Source: Scleroderma bovista
Taxonomy: Eukaryota; Basidiomycota; Agaricomycetes; Boletales; Sclerodermataceae
NCBI GenBank assembly: GCA_037178675.1
Contig: JAYMGJ010000295.1
Span: forward strand, 24,110 to 88,109
DNA length: 64,000 nucleotides
Direction of reading: 5' to 3'
Of this stretch, positions 1 to 9,980 are shown in pieces. Each line of letters begins with the position of its first letter. The first letter of the stretch is position 1. The notes under the pieces were generated by a model. That model saw nothing but the letters and a program-made list of their open reading frames with translations, was not told the origin of the DNA and did not search any database. The position numbers and the translations under genes are program-made.

Positions 1-209
1 ATATTACAAGATAAAATGAAACAGAGAGGAGAGACAGAGAGGGAAACAGATAATAGAGACACGGAGAGCGAGAGTATTGTTACATGGACGTGAGTGGTCT
101 GGGTTTGTTCAGGTACCGGACATGATAATTTTCTATGAGTTCCGTTGCATTGCCAAGTTCAGTGGCAAGTAACCATGATGTTTCTTCATCAGTTCCCTCG
201 TAGCCAGAC
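1..209 (-). pseudogene. gypsy element 1: end of chromodomain and 3' untranslated part
   Basis: This segment is the reverse complement of the end of element 2's pol (about 18525-18735). It covers the last chromodomain residues, the stop and the pyrimidine-rich downstream tract. Homology ends around 205-215 at a short shared stretch (ccagac), where LTR1 sequence begins. The 400 bp of pol that should lie between this segment and position 1938 is missing. Confidence 0.85.
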
Positions 210-1937
210 CATCCAGACCTCCACTCTATCACTCACTATGGAGTCCGCATTTTCTCTGGAATGTTTCTCCACTATTGCAGCAGACCTCAACTATGTCCTG
301 CTCTTGGGACAGCCCCTCCCAGAGCTCCTGTGCACTGTCTGGCACATATCTTCCCAGCCTGCTCCCTCAGTCCCTCTTGTTCTCAGTCAGCACGTTCTCC
401 TCGTCAGTCCTGCATTGCGCACGTACTTTGGTCACCTCAAGTCTATTGTTAGACTTGAAGATTTGTATCTGGTTGTTTCCATGTCTCCTGAGTCCTCTGC
501 ATATGGACCTTTTGTCCCAGAGTCCTGTCACATCCATCTCCCACTGTCATTCATCTTGCTTCCCTGGACACATCGAATCCACTACTTGTGATTCTCTTCC
601 CTGCTATCCTGCAGCAAACACAAATGAAACAGTGCTCTAGAACCCTTCTTAGGAACCCTTACAGAGTACAGAACCTTCTCCCTACTGCTCTAGAGAAGAC
701 TGTACTTGGGGAGCACCAATTTTCGCATTTTTGCCCTACAGAAGCTCAACCCAAGGGATTTGTGACACTCTGTGACCAGCTGTGACTCTACTTGTCATTC
801 CAGGCCCCCTGACACTGCTCTTCTGGTCGGATCAGTTCTTTTATTATCCCCCAGCCACTCCCATCAGTGGCACTGCTTCAGAAGCTCATCTCCAGATCTA
901 AAGTTCAATAAATCATAGGTTGTGCTTCCCTTCTGTCTGAGTCACACAGAGTCACTCTGGCTCACTCTGACTCACTCTGCTGCGCATTATTCATCCCCTC
1001 TTGGCATTACTAATCCCCATTACTCCCCTTACCAATCACTTACCAATCATCCTTCAAATCATGCTTATCATGCTGCTTATCAATTCATGACTCATGCCCC
1101 TATGATTCATATGCATTATGTCATCGCATATGCTCATTTAGCTTCGATCTACTCATCCCATGCTTTCCCCCCCTCTCTTTTGGGCCCCATGCAATGATTT
1201 TTCCATATTCTTGGTTATGCACCCTTTTTACCTATGGTTTTGCTCTTTCTTTTGGCTCAGCAGCTTGTTTAGGATCTCCCCATTGATTACTCAGCCTGAT
1301 TACACTGCTTACTGATCGCTTACCAATTCCTTACCAATCTCTTACCAAGCACTTAGTCATTTGTGCTTACTGGGCCACAGCCCCTCCTGTATATAAACCA
1401 GCAGCCAAAGGCTGCAAGGAAGTGTCTGCTTCCCCCTCCATAAAGTGACCACATTCACTCTCCCTCACTATCTATCAGCTCTATCTCTGTCTTTGGACTT
1501 GTAGGTCACTCAGTGCTGGCCTAAAGCTCTATTATTGCTATTTATCAGATATATCTTGTATCTGATCATTTCTCTAGGCTGAAGCACTGTCTAGCTCATC
1601 TGTCCATCGCATTCTTGAAGCAGGAGCTGTCCCCTTGCTTCCCCCTTGTTCTATCACTGCTATATCCCCCCTATTGTTGTTCCATCATTGCTCTTCATCC
1701 CCAGGACTCTTCCTAACCACTGTGGTAGGCTGAAGAAGAGTCAATCCCATCCCCAGTCGCATTCCATCCCCATCAGAAGCCCTTCCCTTCCCTCCTGCAT
1801 CCTGCCTGAAGGTGTGCAGCATATCCCCCTGAGGAGAATAAATACCAGATACGCAAAGGAAGACCACCACTCGCATTTTGCTGTCATTTGGTGTTGGTTG
1901 TTGGTTGTTCTGACCTCTTCCCTCACTTAGGTGCACA
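210..1937 (+). mobile_element. LTR1 copy A, 5'-truncated
   Basis: This matches the 3' three quarters of the full-length LTR1 copies at 8180, 19093, 31690 and 39380, starting just before the conserved ORF and running to the usual end (...ttaggtgcaca). It retains the TATA box (1390-1397) and hairpin (1401-1415). The AATAAA of other copies is CATAAA here. At its right end it joins element 1 pol directly at gcac (1938-1941). The left part of the repeat and part of pol were deleted together, so the second target duplicate is gone. Confidence 0.88.
238..591 (+). pseudogene. LTR1-encoded conserved ORF, copy A (prematurely stopped)
   Basis: The frame begins MESAFSLECF and matches the 129-codon ORF of LTR1 copies B to E. 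It stops at 589-591 (TGA) where copies B and D read CGA, so it lacks the last 12 or so residues. Other copies continue with a short basic/polar tail. The family is not recognised. The protein is rich in Leu, Ser, Pro and Val, with no obvious signal peptide or catalytic motif. Confidence 0.6.
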
Positions 1938-2971
1938 GCACATTGGCCATCTCTTCTTGAAGGTATTGATGCAGCAACTCAAGGTCGACTGCATAGTCAC
2001 GAGCCCTGGTGGAGGTCATGTCGCATTCTGGGTAGACAGAAATGTTAGGGTGGTAGCCCTTGTTAGCAAAGAACAGAGAGACTCTGGTGGTAGCACTAGG
2101 TGTGTTGTTGTATGTGAACTCCACCAATGGGAGTAGGTCTGCCCAGTTGTCCTGCTGGTAGTTGCAGTAGATCCAGAGGTACTGTTCAAGGGTCTGGTTA
2201 GAACACTCAGTCTGGCCATCGCCCTCCAGGTGGTAACTGGAGGTGAAGTGGAGGCGCATGTTGAGGGCCTTCCCAAGTGACCAGAAGAAGTGTGAAACAA
2301 ACTCTGTACTGCAATCTGAGGTGATGTGGGCAGGAACACCATGCTTGGAGAATATGTGGAGCAGGAAGAGTTTTGCAAGCTCCAGGCTAGTGATGGTGTC
2401 ATGAGTAGGGATGAAAATGGCTTGTTTAGAAAGCCAGTCTATCATGACCAGGATGGCTGTAAAGCTGGTAGATGAAGGGAGTTGCTCAATAAAATCCATT
2501 GAGATAGAATTCCATGGCTTCTCCAGTATTGGGGAGCTGTTTCAGCAGTCCATAGGGTCTATGGTGTGGTGTCTTAGCTCGTGTGCAAGAGGTACATGAC
2601 TGGACGTAGTCTTTGACAAAGGTCCAGAGACCAGGTCAAGTGTACTCACACTGGATTAGTTCCAGGGTCCAGTTTTGCCCAAAGTGGCCAGCTAGTGGGT
2701 GGTCGTGTCGATACCGGAGGACACAGAGACAGAGATCATCTGAGTCCGGTACATAGATATGACCATCTAGTCGGAGGAATCCTGCCTCGTCAGTGGACCA
2801 GTGAGAGTCCGGCAAATCTGCAAGGTGGATCTGGGCAATGGGGTCAGAGGGTAGTGCAGAGAGGATGTCATTATGGAGTGTTTCCACGTCCATGATTGTG
2901 ACTGCACGGAGGACCGGAAACTCTAAATAAGTAGTGTGAAGAGAGCTAGAGAGCTGTTCTTGAGTGAACAC
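1938..2971 (-). pseudogene. gypsy element 1 integrase
   Basis: The zinc-binding H2C2 region starts around HDHPLAGHFG, and the catalytic core follows with MDFIEQLPSS (first Asp), then a second Asp in TSDCSTEF and the Glu of the GQTECSNQ region. This is the usual DD35E arrangement of Ty3/gypsy integrases. The reading frame is broken between 2500 and 2636, and the C-terminal part (GPY/F region, chromodomain start) is removed by the LTR1-A junction at 1938. It would have inserted the cDNA copy into the genome. Confidence 0.88.
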
Positions 2972-3037
2972 CGGCCTAAGATTTTGGGGGTTAACCCAGG
3001 CATAGCCACTATCTCCCTCTTTGGGGTAGACGTCCCA

Positions 3038-4519
3038 TCATCTAGTGAGAGCATCTGGCTTGGCACTGAGTTTCCCGGCACGGAAATGAATGCCAAGATT
3101 AAATTGTGAGAGAAATTCAGACCACCAGGCTTGCCGGTGGGACAGTACTTTTGAGGTGGAGAAATACTCAAGATTTTTGTGGTCCATGATGACATCTATG
3201 GGAGAGGTGGAGCCTTCAAGATAATGGCGCCAGTTCCGGAAAGCTTCAAAGATAGCAAGTAGCTCCTTATCATGGGTGTCATAGTTCAGCTCTGGAGCAG
3301 TCAAGGTCTGGGAGTAGTAGGTGACCAGACAGATCTCTCCGTTGGCGCAGGTAATAGACAAGATGCCAGAAACAGCATAGTCAGAGGCATCAGTTTCCAC
3401 AATGATAGGGGTATCCAGAATGAAATCGGTGAGGATGGGTGCAGTGGTGAAGGCATGCTTAAGAGCATTGAACGAACACTGACAATCATTGGAGAAATTC
3501 CAGGGAGCATCCTTCTGGGTGAGCCAGGTGAGGGGGACCACAATGTCAGAGTAATTAAAGATAAACCGGCAGTAGAAGTTGGTGAAGCCTAGGAAGGACT
3601 GGATGTCCTTTACCTTTCGTGGTTCAGGCCAGTCAATGATGGTTTGGATCTTGTCTGGAGACATAGTCAAACCTTCCGGAGATAGGCAGTAGCCAAGATA
3701 CTCTACCGAGTCCGAGTGGAACTCGCATTTCTCTGGTTTGGCGAAGAGGCCATATAGCCAGAGATGGCAGAGTACTTCCCGGATGTGCTGCTGGTGGGAA
3801 TCCATATCCTTGGAGTAGATGAGGATGTCATTGAGGTACACAACGACACAGACATCCAGCATGTCAGCGAAAATAGTGTTGACAAAGCGCTGGAAGGCTG
3901 CAGGGGCATTAGTGAGGCTGAAGGGCATTACTAACCACTCATAAGACCCATAGCACATACAGAAGGCAGTCTTCCATTCATTGCCTGGAGCAATCTGGAC
4001 TAGATGATATGCGTGCTGGAGGTCGATCTTTGAGTAGATCTTAGCACGGCTAGGTGAGTCTAGTAGGTCAGAGATAAGAGGGAGTGGATAGCAATTTTTT
4101 CTGGTAATTTTGTTAAGGCCTCAGAAGTCAACGCAGAGGTGGAGTGAGCCATCCTTCTTTTTTACAAAGAGGACCGGAGCAGTGTGGGAGGAAGCAGTAG
4201 GACGGATGAAACCTGTATTTAGATTCTCGTCGATGAAGGTCTGGAGAGTGGAGAGCTCGACCAGAGACAGTGAGTATAGTGTTCCCAAAGGGGGTGAAGT
4301 ACCTTCTTCAAGGTCAATCTTCAGATCGTAATCATGATGTGGGGGAAGTTCAGAGGCCTTTGCCTTACTGAACACGTCCACATAATCATGATACTCTGGA
4401 GGGACAATGTCCAAGTCCAGTGGAGTAGAGGCAGAGGAAGAACAAGCCTTTGCTGAATCAGAAGGATGCAGCTGAAGTTGGTATTTGGTGGATCCCTGCA
4501 CGCATGAATGCAGCTGCAT
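3038..4519 (-). pseudogene. gypsy element 1 reverse transcriptase and RNase H
   Basis: Conserved RT blocks are present: FVKKKDGSLHLCVDF near 4121-4180, then PFSLTNAPAAFQRFVN and VVVYLNDILIYSKD. The catalytic box reads YLND where the family, and element 2, has YLDD, so a metal-binding Asp is lost. RNase H begins at IVETDASDYAV and continues through ELLAIFEAFRNW. A frameshift separates 4121 from 3958. In element 2 the same region is split by a solo LTR. Confidence 0.92.
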
Positions 4520-5090
4520 TAATCAGAGAGATGTGTAGAGGGGTGCAAACCAGAGTGTCGACAGATGGCGTGAGGCCAGGGTCAGATTGGCTGGAGAGGC
4601 CGGAGACAGGGTTACTGGACAGAACCAGAGAGGGGGTCGATGGGGGCGCTGGCAAACTTCCTGCAAGAGTCCGGAACGTTAAGCTGCTCAATACCCAATC
4701 AATCAATGGATTGTAGCAGGTGAGCCAGTTATGTCCAAGAACAATAATGCATTCAGAATCCAATGGAGTGAGGTAAAAGGTCATGGGGGTGACATCACTG
4801 GTAGTGGGGAACTGCACTGTTAAGTCGATAGCTTCTGTGATTACAAAGTTTGAAGATCCATCAAAAAGCTGGAGTACTATCGGAGTTATGGAGTAGGTTG
4901 TAAATTTGTTTTTGTGCATGAATTTTATGTCTACAAAACAATGGGTGGACCTGGAGTCCACAAGTGTGCAAATTTCAGGTAAGTCCAAAGATAAGAGGAA
5001 AACATGGGGCATAAGGGAATTAGGATCGTGAAGAGCGGACACATTGAGGCGAGCCTCCTTGGGTGCACTTCCGGAGTCAACACAGCTCAC
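4458..5090 (-). pseudogene. gypsy element 1 protease domain
   Basis: The retropepsin-like domain has [12 protein letters not shown], where fungal gypsy proteases have Asp-Ser/Thr-Gly; the catalytic Gly is Arg here. The flap and downstream IVLGHNWL motif are intact. The DSR change fits a CpG transition in a Gly codon (GGG to AGG after a C) and is shared with element 2. A Pro/Ser-rich linker follows, then RT. Confidence 0.85.
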
Positions 5091-5116
5091 TGGTTGTGTG
5101 GAGGGCCGGGAGCTGC

Positions 5117-6570
5117 TTACTCTTTTTTTGACTTGGAGTTGGCACCTGAGTTGGAGTTCATCTTACCGGACTCAGCAGCGATGGCCGCAGCGCAAGCTTT
5201 GGCCTTTTTGGTCTTCTTTGGACAGTTGTCCGCGAAGTGACCAGTACCTCTGCAGAACATGCAGAGGTTATTATCTAGATGCCTTTTGTGCTCATCAGCA
5301 GTGAGCTTCCCATCCTTACCAAGCTTGTTGGTGAGGTCCAGCCTGGTGGAGCTGGAAGAGGATGGGTTGCTGGTCATTTTGGACGAGCCAATGGGGGCGG
5401 AGCTAGAGGTGTTACTGGTTTTGGATTTCTCCTTGCTGGACTTGGGTGAGATGCCTCTGGAGTTGGAGGACTTAGCTGGGGATGAGGTGGACTGACTCTT
5501 TGTGGTAGGAGCAATCTTTTCTTTGCGCTCCCAGTAGCATGCATTGATCTCCTGGCATAGTGCACAGAGTCCATGGAGAGTCAGGGGCTCGCCAACTCAA
5601 GCAATCTCGTCTTTCAGATGATCCAGAAGTCCGGAGTAGAACAGGCGGTGTAGTGTGCCATCTCCATAATCCTGGACCTGGGAGGTGAGGTGGTTGAAGT
5701 CCACGATATACCACATAACACAGTGTGCGTCCTTCATCTGGAGGTGCTCAAGTTGATGCTTGGCATTGGCAATGGGGTCATGAGGGCCGAACGTGCTTTG
5801 GAGCTCGGCAATGAAGTGAACCCAGCTGTCCATCCTGCGTGGACGGTCAGCCAGATCTCTGGAGTTCAGGAGGTCCGGTTTGAACCATTCCAAGGTCATA
5901 CCTTTCAAATAGGATTGGGCGAAGGTTACCTTAGCCCTATCCAGGCAGAACACCTTGGTGCGATCCTGAAGCAGAGTTTGCACTGGACCAAAAAGGTCCT
6001 GAGCTTTTTGGGGTCTGTACCGTTGAAGGTGTCCAGTTCATGGACCTTGGCACGGGAGGAGGAGGAGTCATTGGAACGGCAGGAGGAGCAGGAGAGGTGA
6101 TTGACAGTGATGGTGAGGTTATGGAAGACAGCTAGACCAGGGTTTAGCTCTTCCATGGCATTGATGAAGTCATCATCATCATTGTTGTTGTTGTTGTTGT
6201 TGTTACCATCTCCAGGGTTGTCCAGGTCATCTCTGGGACCGTCCTCAGGGTCAAACCATTGGTATTGACCAGAATCGTGATGTTCCAGAGTGGAGTCGCG
6301 ACAGTAAGGGAAGCCGTCACTGGGAACAGATCCATGGCAATCAGGGTCTGCAGGACCACAAAGGTTCTGAGACACAGTGTCGCAATGCAGAGTCATTGAC
6401 ACTGCTGGACTTCGAGCTGTGAAGCTCCTAAATTGGCTTACAGAAGGCGGAGGTTGCCTGCGATTAGACAGGGCTTGTTGGGCAGCAGAGAGATGGAGGT
6501 TGTCTACTGCACCTGCTTCCTCAGCAAGTGCTGCAGTGGTATGAGCACGAGAGTGCATAGTCATAGTCAT
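5117..6570 (-). pseudogene. gypsy element 1 gag
   Basis: Gag starts MTMTMHSRAH, passes an Asn/Asp homopolymeric run (about 6165-6220, GAT/AAC-type repeats), then the capsid-like block with DTFNGTDPKKLRTFL and TLEWFKPDLL. It ends in a Ser/Lys-rich tail with the nucleocapsid zinc knuckle CMFCRGTGHFADNC (C-X2-C-X4-H-X4-C). A frame slip lies around 5926-5983 and a stop near 5600. The gag stop (KSKKE) precedes the protease frame, as in element 2. Confidence 0.9.
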
Positions 6571-6628
6571 AAGAGATAGAAACTAGTTTTGCGTACAAGG
6601 TATGGAACAGTGAACCCACACAAGTGTG

Positions 6629-6638
6629 AGTCTGAAAT
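6629..6638 (-). promoter_or_regulatory. self-priming primer binding site of element 1
   Basis: Read on the minus strand, the decamer ATTTCAGACT lies 2 nt inside the LTR boundary. It is exactly complementary to AGTCTGAAAT inside the LTR, as in element 2. See the finding on self-priming. Confidence 0.7.
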
Positions 6639-6640
6639 AC

Positions 6641-7253
6641 TGTCAAGTCTGGGTCTACTCTGGTAGGGGGTCCAGTCAAGTCTGGATGGAAGTGGACAAA
6701 GGGGGAGGACAGATGCTGGACAAGAGGTTAGTCCAGCCAGAGTTGGTGACCGATTGGATTCAACGACTAAGGACAATGAGCATTGATCCCTTGTGTAGGT
6801 TCCAGTCAGGTGGAGATGGAGACAGAGACAGACGGAAGCAGGAGTAGTGACTATGGTTGATTTCAGACTGAGGAGTACAGGATAATCTACAGAGTACTTA
6901 TACTAAGTGCAAACTAGGGACAAGTATATATGGTGACAAGTAAACAGCCCAAAGGGCAGACAAGGAATAACTGGAGTTGGGACTAGGTCAGGTCCGATGA
7001 AAATAAGTGAGGTCTGGAGAAAATACTACAAGGTAGAAGATATAAACAGAGCATGGGGAACTCATGATACTACAGGGTTGATGGAGAGGTGAAGTAACGA
7101 CTGGATAGGGATTAATGCAAAGGGTCACACTTAGCGGAAGAGTATGTGCATGTCTGGGACTGGAGTGATGTGCAGAGGTCCGGAGTTGGGCTGTAGTGCT
7201 GCGATGCGACCGGAGTAACCAGATATGATCTGGAGTTGAACATGGTCGTAACA
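6641..7253 (-). repeat. 5' LTR of gypsy element 1
   Basis: This is a 613-bp LTR, TGTTACGACC...GACTTGACA on the minus strand. It aligns with the LTRs at 7446, 16095, 22294 and 53595. It contains the TATA-like TATAAGTA-type box and the AGTCTGAAAT start region. Its start reads TGTTACGACC, keeping a CpG that became TGTTATGACC in most other copies. Confidence 0.93.
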
Positions 7254-7445
7254 GTTGTCATTGTTGCTGGTCATATTTGTGTAAGTGATTGACAGTTAAT
7301 GCATCAGGAAAAACCAGTTTTTCTATATTTGCTATAGACTGAAAATGTAGCATTATTGTGGGCTATTTGTGCAAATATGGTGCCATAGTTGCTATATATC
7401 AATATAATAGAAACCTTTCACTTTTAATGTGATAAATAGCATTAT
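7254..7445. other. spacer between two divergent gypsy elements
   Basis: This 192-bp AT-rich host sequence separates the two head-to-head 5' LTRs. Its end (about 7370-7445) resembles 22968-23032 on the far side of element 2, sharing the run tttcacttttaatgtgata. Element 2 therefore appears to have landed between, or within, a short imperfect tandem repeat. No gene was seen. Confidence 0.7.
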
Positions 7446-8074
7446 TGTTATGACCATGTCCAACTCTGGGTCCTATCTGGTCACTCTGGTCGCATTGCAG
7501 CACTACAGTCCAACTCTGGACCTCTGTGCATCACTCCAGTCCTGGATGCACACATACTCTTCCACTAAGTGCAACCCTTTGCATTAATCCCTATCCAGTC
7601 ATTACTTCACCTCCCCATCAACCCTGTAGTACCATGAGTTCTCCATGCTCCATTTATATCTTCTACCTTGTAGTATTTTCTCTGGACCTTACTTATTTTC
7701 ATCGGACCTGACCTAGTCCCAACTCCAGTTATTCCTTGTCCACCCTTTGGGCTGTTTACTTGTCACCATAAATACTCGACCCTAGTTCTCCGTAGTATAA
7801 GTATCCTGTACTCTATCCTGTATATCTCAGTCTGAAATCAACCAAAGTTACTACTCCTGTTCCTGCTTGTCTCCATCTCTGTCTCCCCTCCATCTCCATC
7901 TTCTCTTGACTGGAACCTACGCAAGGGATCAATGCTCATATCCCTAGTGGTTGAATCCAAGCAGTCACCAACTCCAGCCAGACTAATCTCTTATCCAGCC
8001 CTCTGCCCTCTTCCTTCATCTGCCCTTGTCTGGACTTGACCGGACCCCCTACTGGAGTAGACCCAGACTTGACA
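7446..8074 (+). repeat. 5' LTR of gypsy element 2
   Basis: A 629-bp LTR beginning TGTTATGACC and ending GACTTGACA. It carries a TATA box (TATAA at 7796-7800) and, 33 nt downstream, AGTCTGAAAT at 7829-7838, which is the predicted transcript start by comparison with self-priming elements. Confidence 0.95.
7796..7838 (+). promoter_or_regulatory. gypsy LTR core promoter and predicted R start
   Basis: TATAAGTA starts 33 nt before AGTCTGAAAT (7829-7838). That decamer is complementary to the primer site at 8077-8086, which suggests the transcript begins there. The same pair is conserved in the other LTR copies. Confidence 0.6.
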
Positions 8075-8076
8075 GT

Positions 8077-8086
8077 ATTTCAGACT
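8077..8086 (+). promoter_or_regulatory. self-priming primer binding site
   Basis: ATTTCAGACT lies 2 nt after the LTR end. It pairs perfectly with AGTCTGAAAT in the LTR rather than showing an obvious tRNA 3' end match. In Tf1/sushi-type chromoviruses the mRNA 5' end folds back to prime reverse transcription, and this layout fits that mechanism. Confidence 0.65.
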
Positions 8087-8801
8087 CACACTTGTGTGGG
8101 TTCACTGTTCCATACCTCATATGCAAAACTAGTTTCTATCTCTTATGACTATGACTATGTGCTCTTTCACTTGTACCGCTGTCACGCACCAAACGTGTTT
8201 GGTACTGTGGACATGGAGAAAGTTAGCCGATGAAACTAATGCGAAGAGCGCACACCCAAGATCTGTTGAAAGATTGTCCCGACTTGAGGGATACAGACAG
8301 CCCTCGCTATCCATATCACGCAAAGTCATGACTATCCTTATGCGAAGGATGAATACAAGCTTGTCATAGCCATCTATCGCACAAGAATGACTATCCTGGA
8401 GCAAGAGATGAATGCCATTGTCTGGCAGTCATCCCTCGCACAAGAACCGCCAAGAAGCAGAAGAATCCAAGGATTGATGATCATTTCAGTATGAGAGAGG
8501 AATGCAACCTACTGCAGTCCAACTCCCATACCAGAACAACCAAAGAAGCAGAAGAAACAATAGAGAAACAAAGGAGAAAAGGAAGAATCATTTTTAGCGC
8601 CCAAATGTCAAATTTAGGCGCCCAGTGCCGGCATTCCGATATTTTGAATAGCTCCGCCATTTTTGAAGCTATCAATCATGTGACTAAACCATCATGGAGC
8701 CTAGACCATGGTCTATCTGCCTGTCAAGTTCCGACGTAAATCTGTTCATTTCCCACGGAGATATTCCACCCGCAATCTAGACACCCACTTCATCACTCAC
8801 T

Positions 8802-9191
8802 ATGGAGTCTGCATTTTCTCTGGAACGTTTCTCCGCTATTGCAGCAGACCTCAACTATGTCCTGCTCTTGGGACAGCCTCTCCCTGAGCTCCTGTGTACT
8901 GTCTGGTACATATCTTCCCAGCCTGCTCCCTCAGTCCCTCTTGTTCTCGGTCAGCGCATTCTCCTTGTCAGTCCTGCGTCGCGCACATACTTTGGTCGTC
9001 TCAAGTCTATCGTTAGACTTGAAAATTCATACCTGGTCGACTCTGTGTCTCCTGAGTCCTCTGCATATGGTCCTTTCATCCCAGAGTCCTGTCACATCCA
9101 TCTCCCTCTATCATTCATCTCACTTCCCTGGACACGTCGAATCTGCTACTTGCGATTCTCTTCCCTGCTATCCCACAACAAACACGAATGA
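8802..9191 (+). CDS. LTR1-encoded conserved hypothetical protein, copy B
   Basis: A 129-codon ORF (MESAFSLERFSAIAADLNYV start) present at the same place in LTR1 copies C, D and E, truncated in A, and recognisable in the diverged LTR2. The most constant stretches are LLLGQPLPE, SQPAPSVPLVLGQ and HLPLSFISLPW. Function is unknown. No transmembrane segment, signal peptide or catalytic motif is evident. Between LTR1 and LTR2 this is one of the few segments that still aligns, which argues for selection on the protein. It could instead be an exon of a longer product that continues beyond the LTR. Confidence 0.5.
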   Translation: MESAFSLERFSAIAADLNYVLLLGQPLPELLCTVWYISSQPAPSVPLVLGQRILLVSPASRTYFGRLKSIVRLENSYLVDSVSPESSAYGPFIPESCHIHLPLSFISLPWTRRICYLRFSSLLSHNKHE

Positions 9192-9954
9192 AACAGTGCT
9201 CTAGAACCCTTCTTAGGAGCCCTAATAGAGTACAGAACCTTCCCCTTACTGCTCAAGGGAAGACTGCACTTCGGGAGCACCAAATTTCGCGTTTTTGCTC
9301 TACAGAAGCTCAATCCAAGGGATTTGTGACACTCTGTGACCAGCTGTGACTCTACTTGTCATTCCAGGCCCCCTGACACTGCTCTTCTGGTCGGATCAAT
9401 TCTTTTATTATCCCCCAGCCACTCCCATCAGTGGCACTGCTTCAGAAGCTCATCTCCAGATCTAAAGTTCAATAAATCATAGGTTGTGCTTCCCTTCTTT
9501 CTGAGTCACACAGAGTCACTCTGGCTCACTCTGACTCACTCTGCTGCGCATTATTCATCCCCTCTTGGCATTACTAATCCCCATTACTCCCCTTACCAAT
9601 CACTTACCAATCATCCTTCAAATCATGCTTATCATGCTGCTTATCAATTCATGACTCATGCCCCTATGATTCATATGCATTATGTCATCGCATATGCTCA
9701 TTTAGCTTCGATCTACTCATCCCATGCTTTCTCCCCCTCTCTTTTGGGCCCCATGCAATGATTTTTCCATATTCTTGGTTATACACCCCTTTTTACCTAT
9801 GTTTTTGCTCTTTCCCTTGGCTCAGCAGCTTGTTCAGGCTCTCCCCATCGATGACTCAGCCTGATTACACTGCTTATCAATCACTTACCAATTTCTTACC
9901 AATCTCTTACCAAGCACTTAGTCATTTGTGCTTACAGGGCCACAGCCCCTCCTG

Positions 9955-9980
9955 TATATAAACCAGCAGCCAAAGGCTGC
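9955..9980 (+). promoter_or_regulatory. LTR1 TATA box plus 6-3-6 hairpin
   Basis: TATATAAA, a 3-nt spacer (CCA), then GCAGCC-AAA-GGCTGC. AATAAA follows 24 nt later (10004-10009). The same block is at 1390-1415 (A), from 20798 (C), 33471-33496 (D) and from 41155 (E). LTR2 has the same geometry with unrelated stem bases. Confidence 0.7.

Larger units (their letters stand above)
1..7253 (-). mobile_element. Ty3/gypsy chromovirus, element 1 (minus strand, cut by window start)
   Basis: Reading leftward from 7253 the order is LTR, gag with zinc knuckle, protease, reverse transcriptase, RNase H, integrase and chromodomain end, so this is a Ty3/gypsy element of the chromovirus type. It is the same family as the plus-strand element at 7446-22928, and the two can be aligned throughout. 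Its distal LTR lies beyond the left edge of the window. A truncated LTR1 copy (about 210-1937) replaces roughly 400 bp between integrase and chromodomain. The coding region is broken by frameshifts, and the RT catalytic motif is changed (YLND). It is inactive. Confidence 0.93.

Noticed and set aside
1888..2136. Plus-strand frame crossing the LTR1-A/pol junction
   Set aside because: It merges the end of LTR1 with antisense integrase sequence and has no support.
8839..9204. 121-codon frame overlapping the LTR1 ORF in another frame (starts MQQTSTMSCS)
   Set aside because: It is open in most LTR1 copies, but it shadows the in-frame ORF and is less conserved in LTR2. It is treated as a frame artefact.
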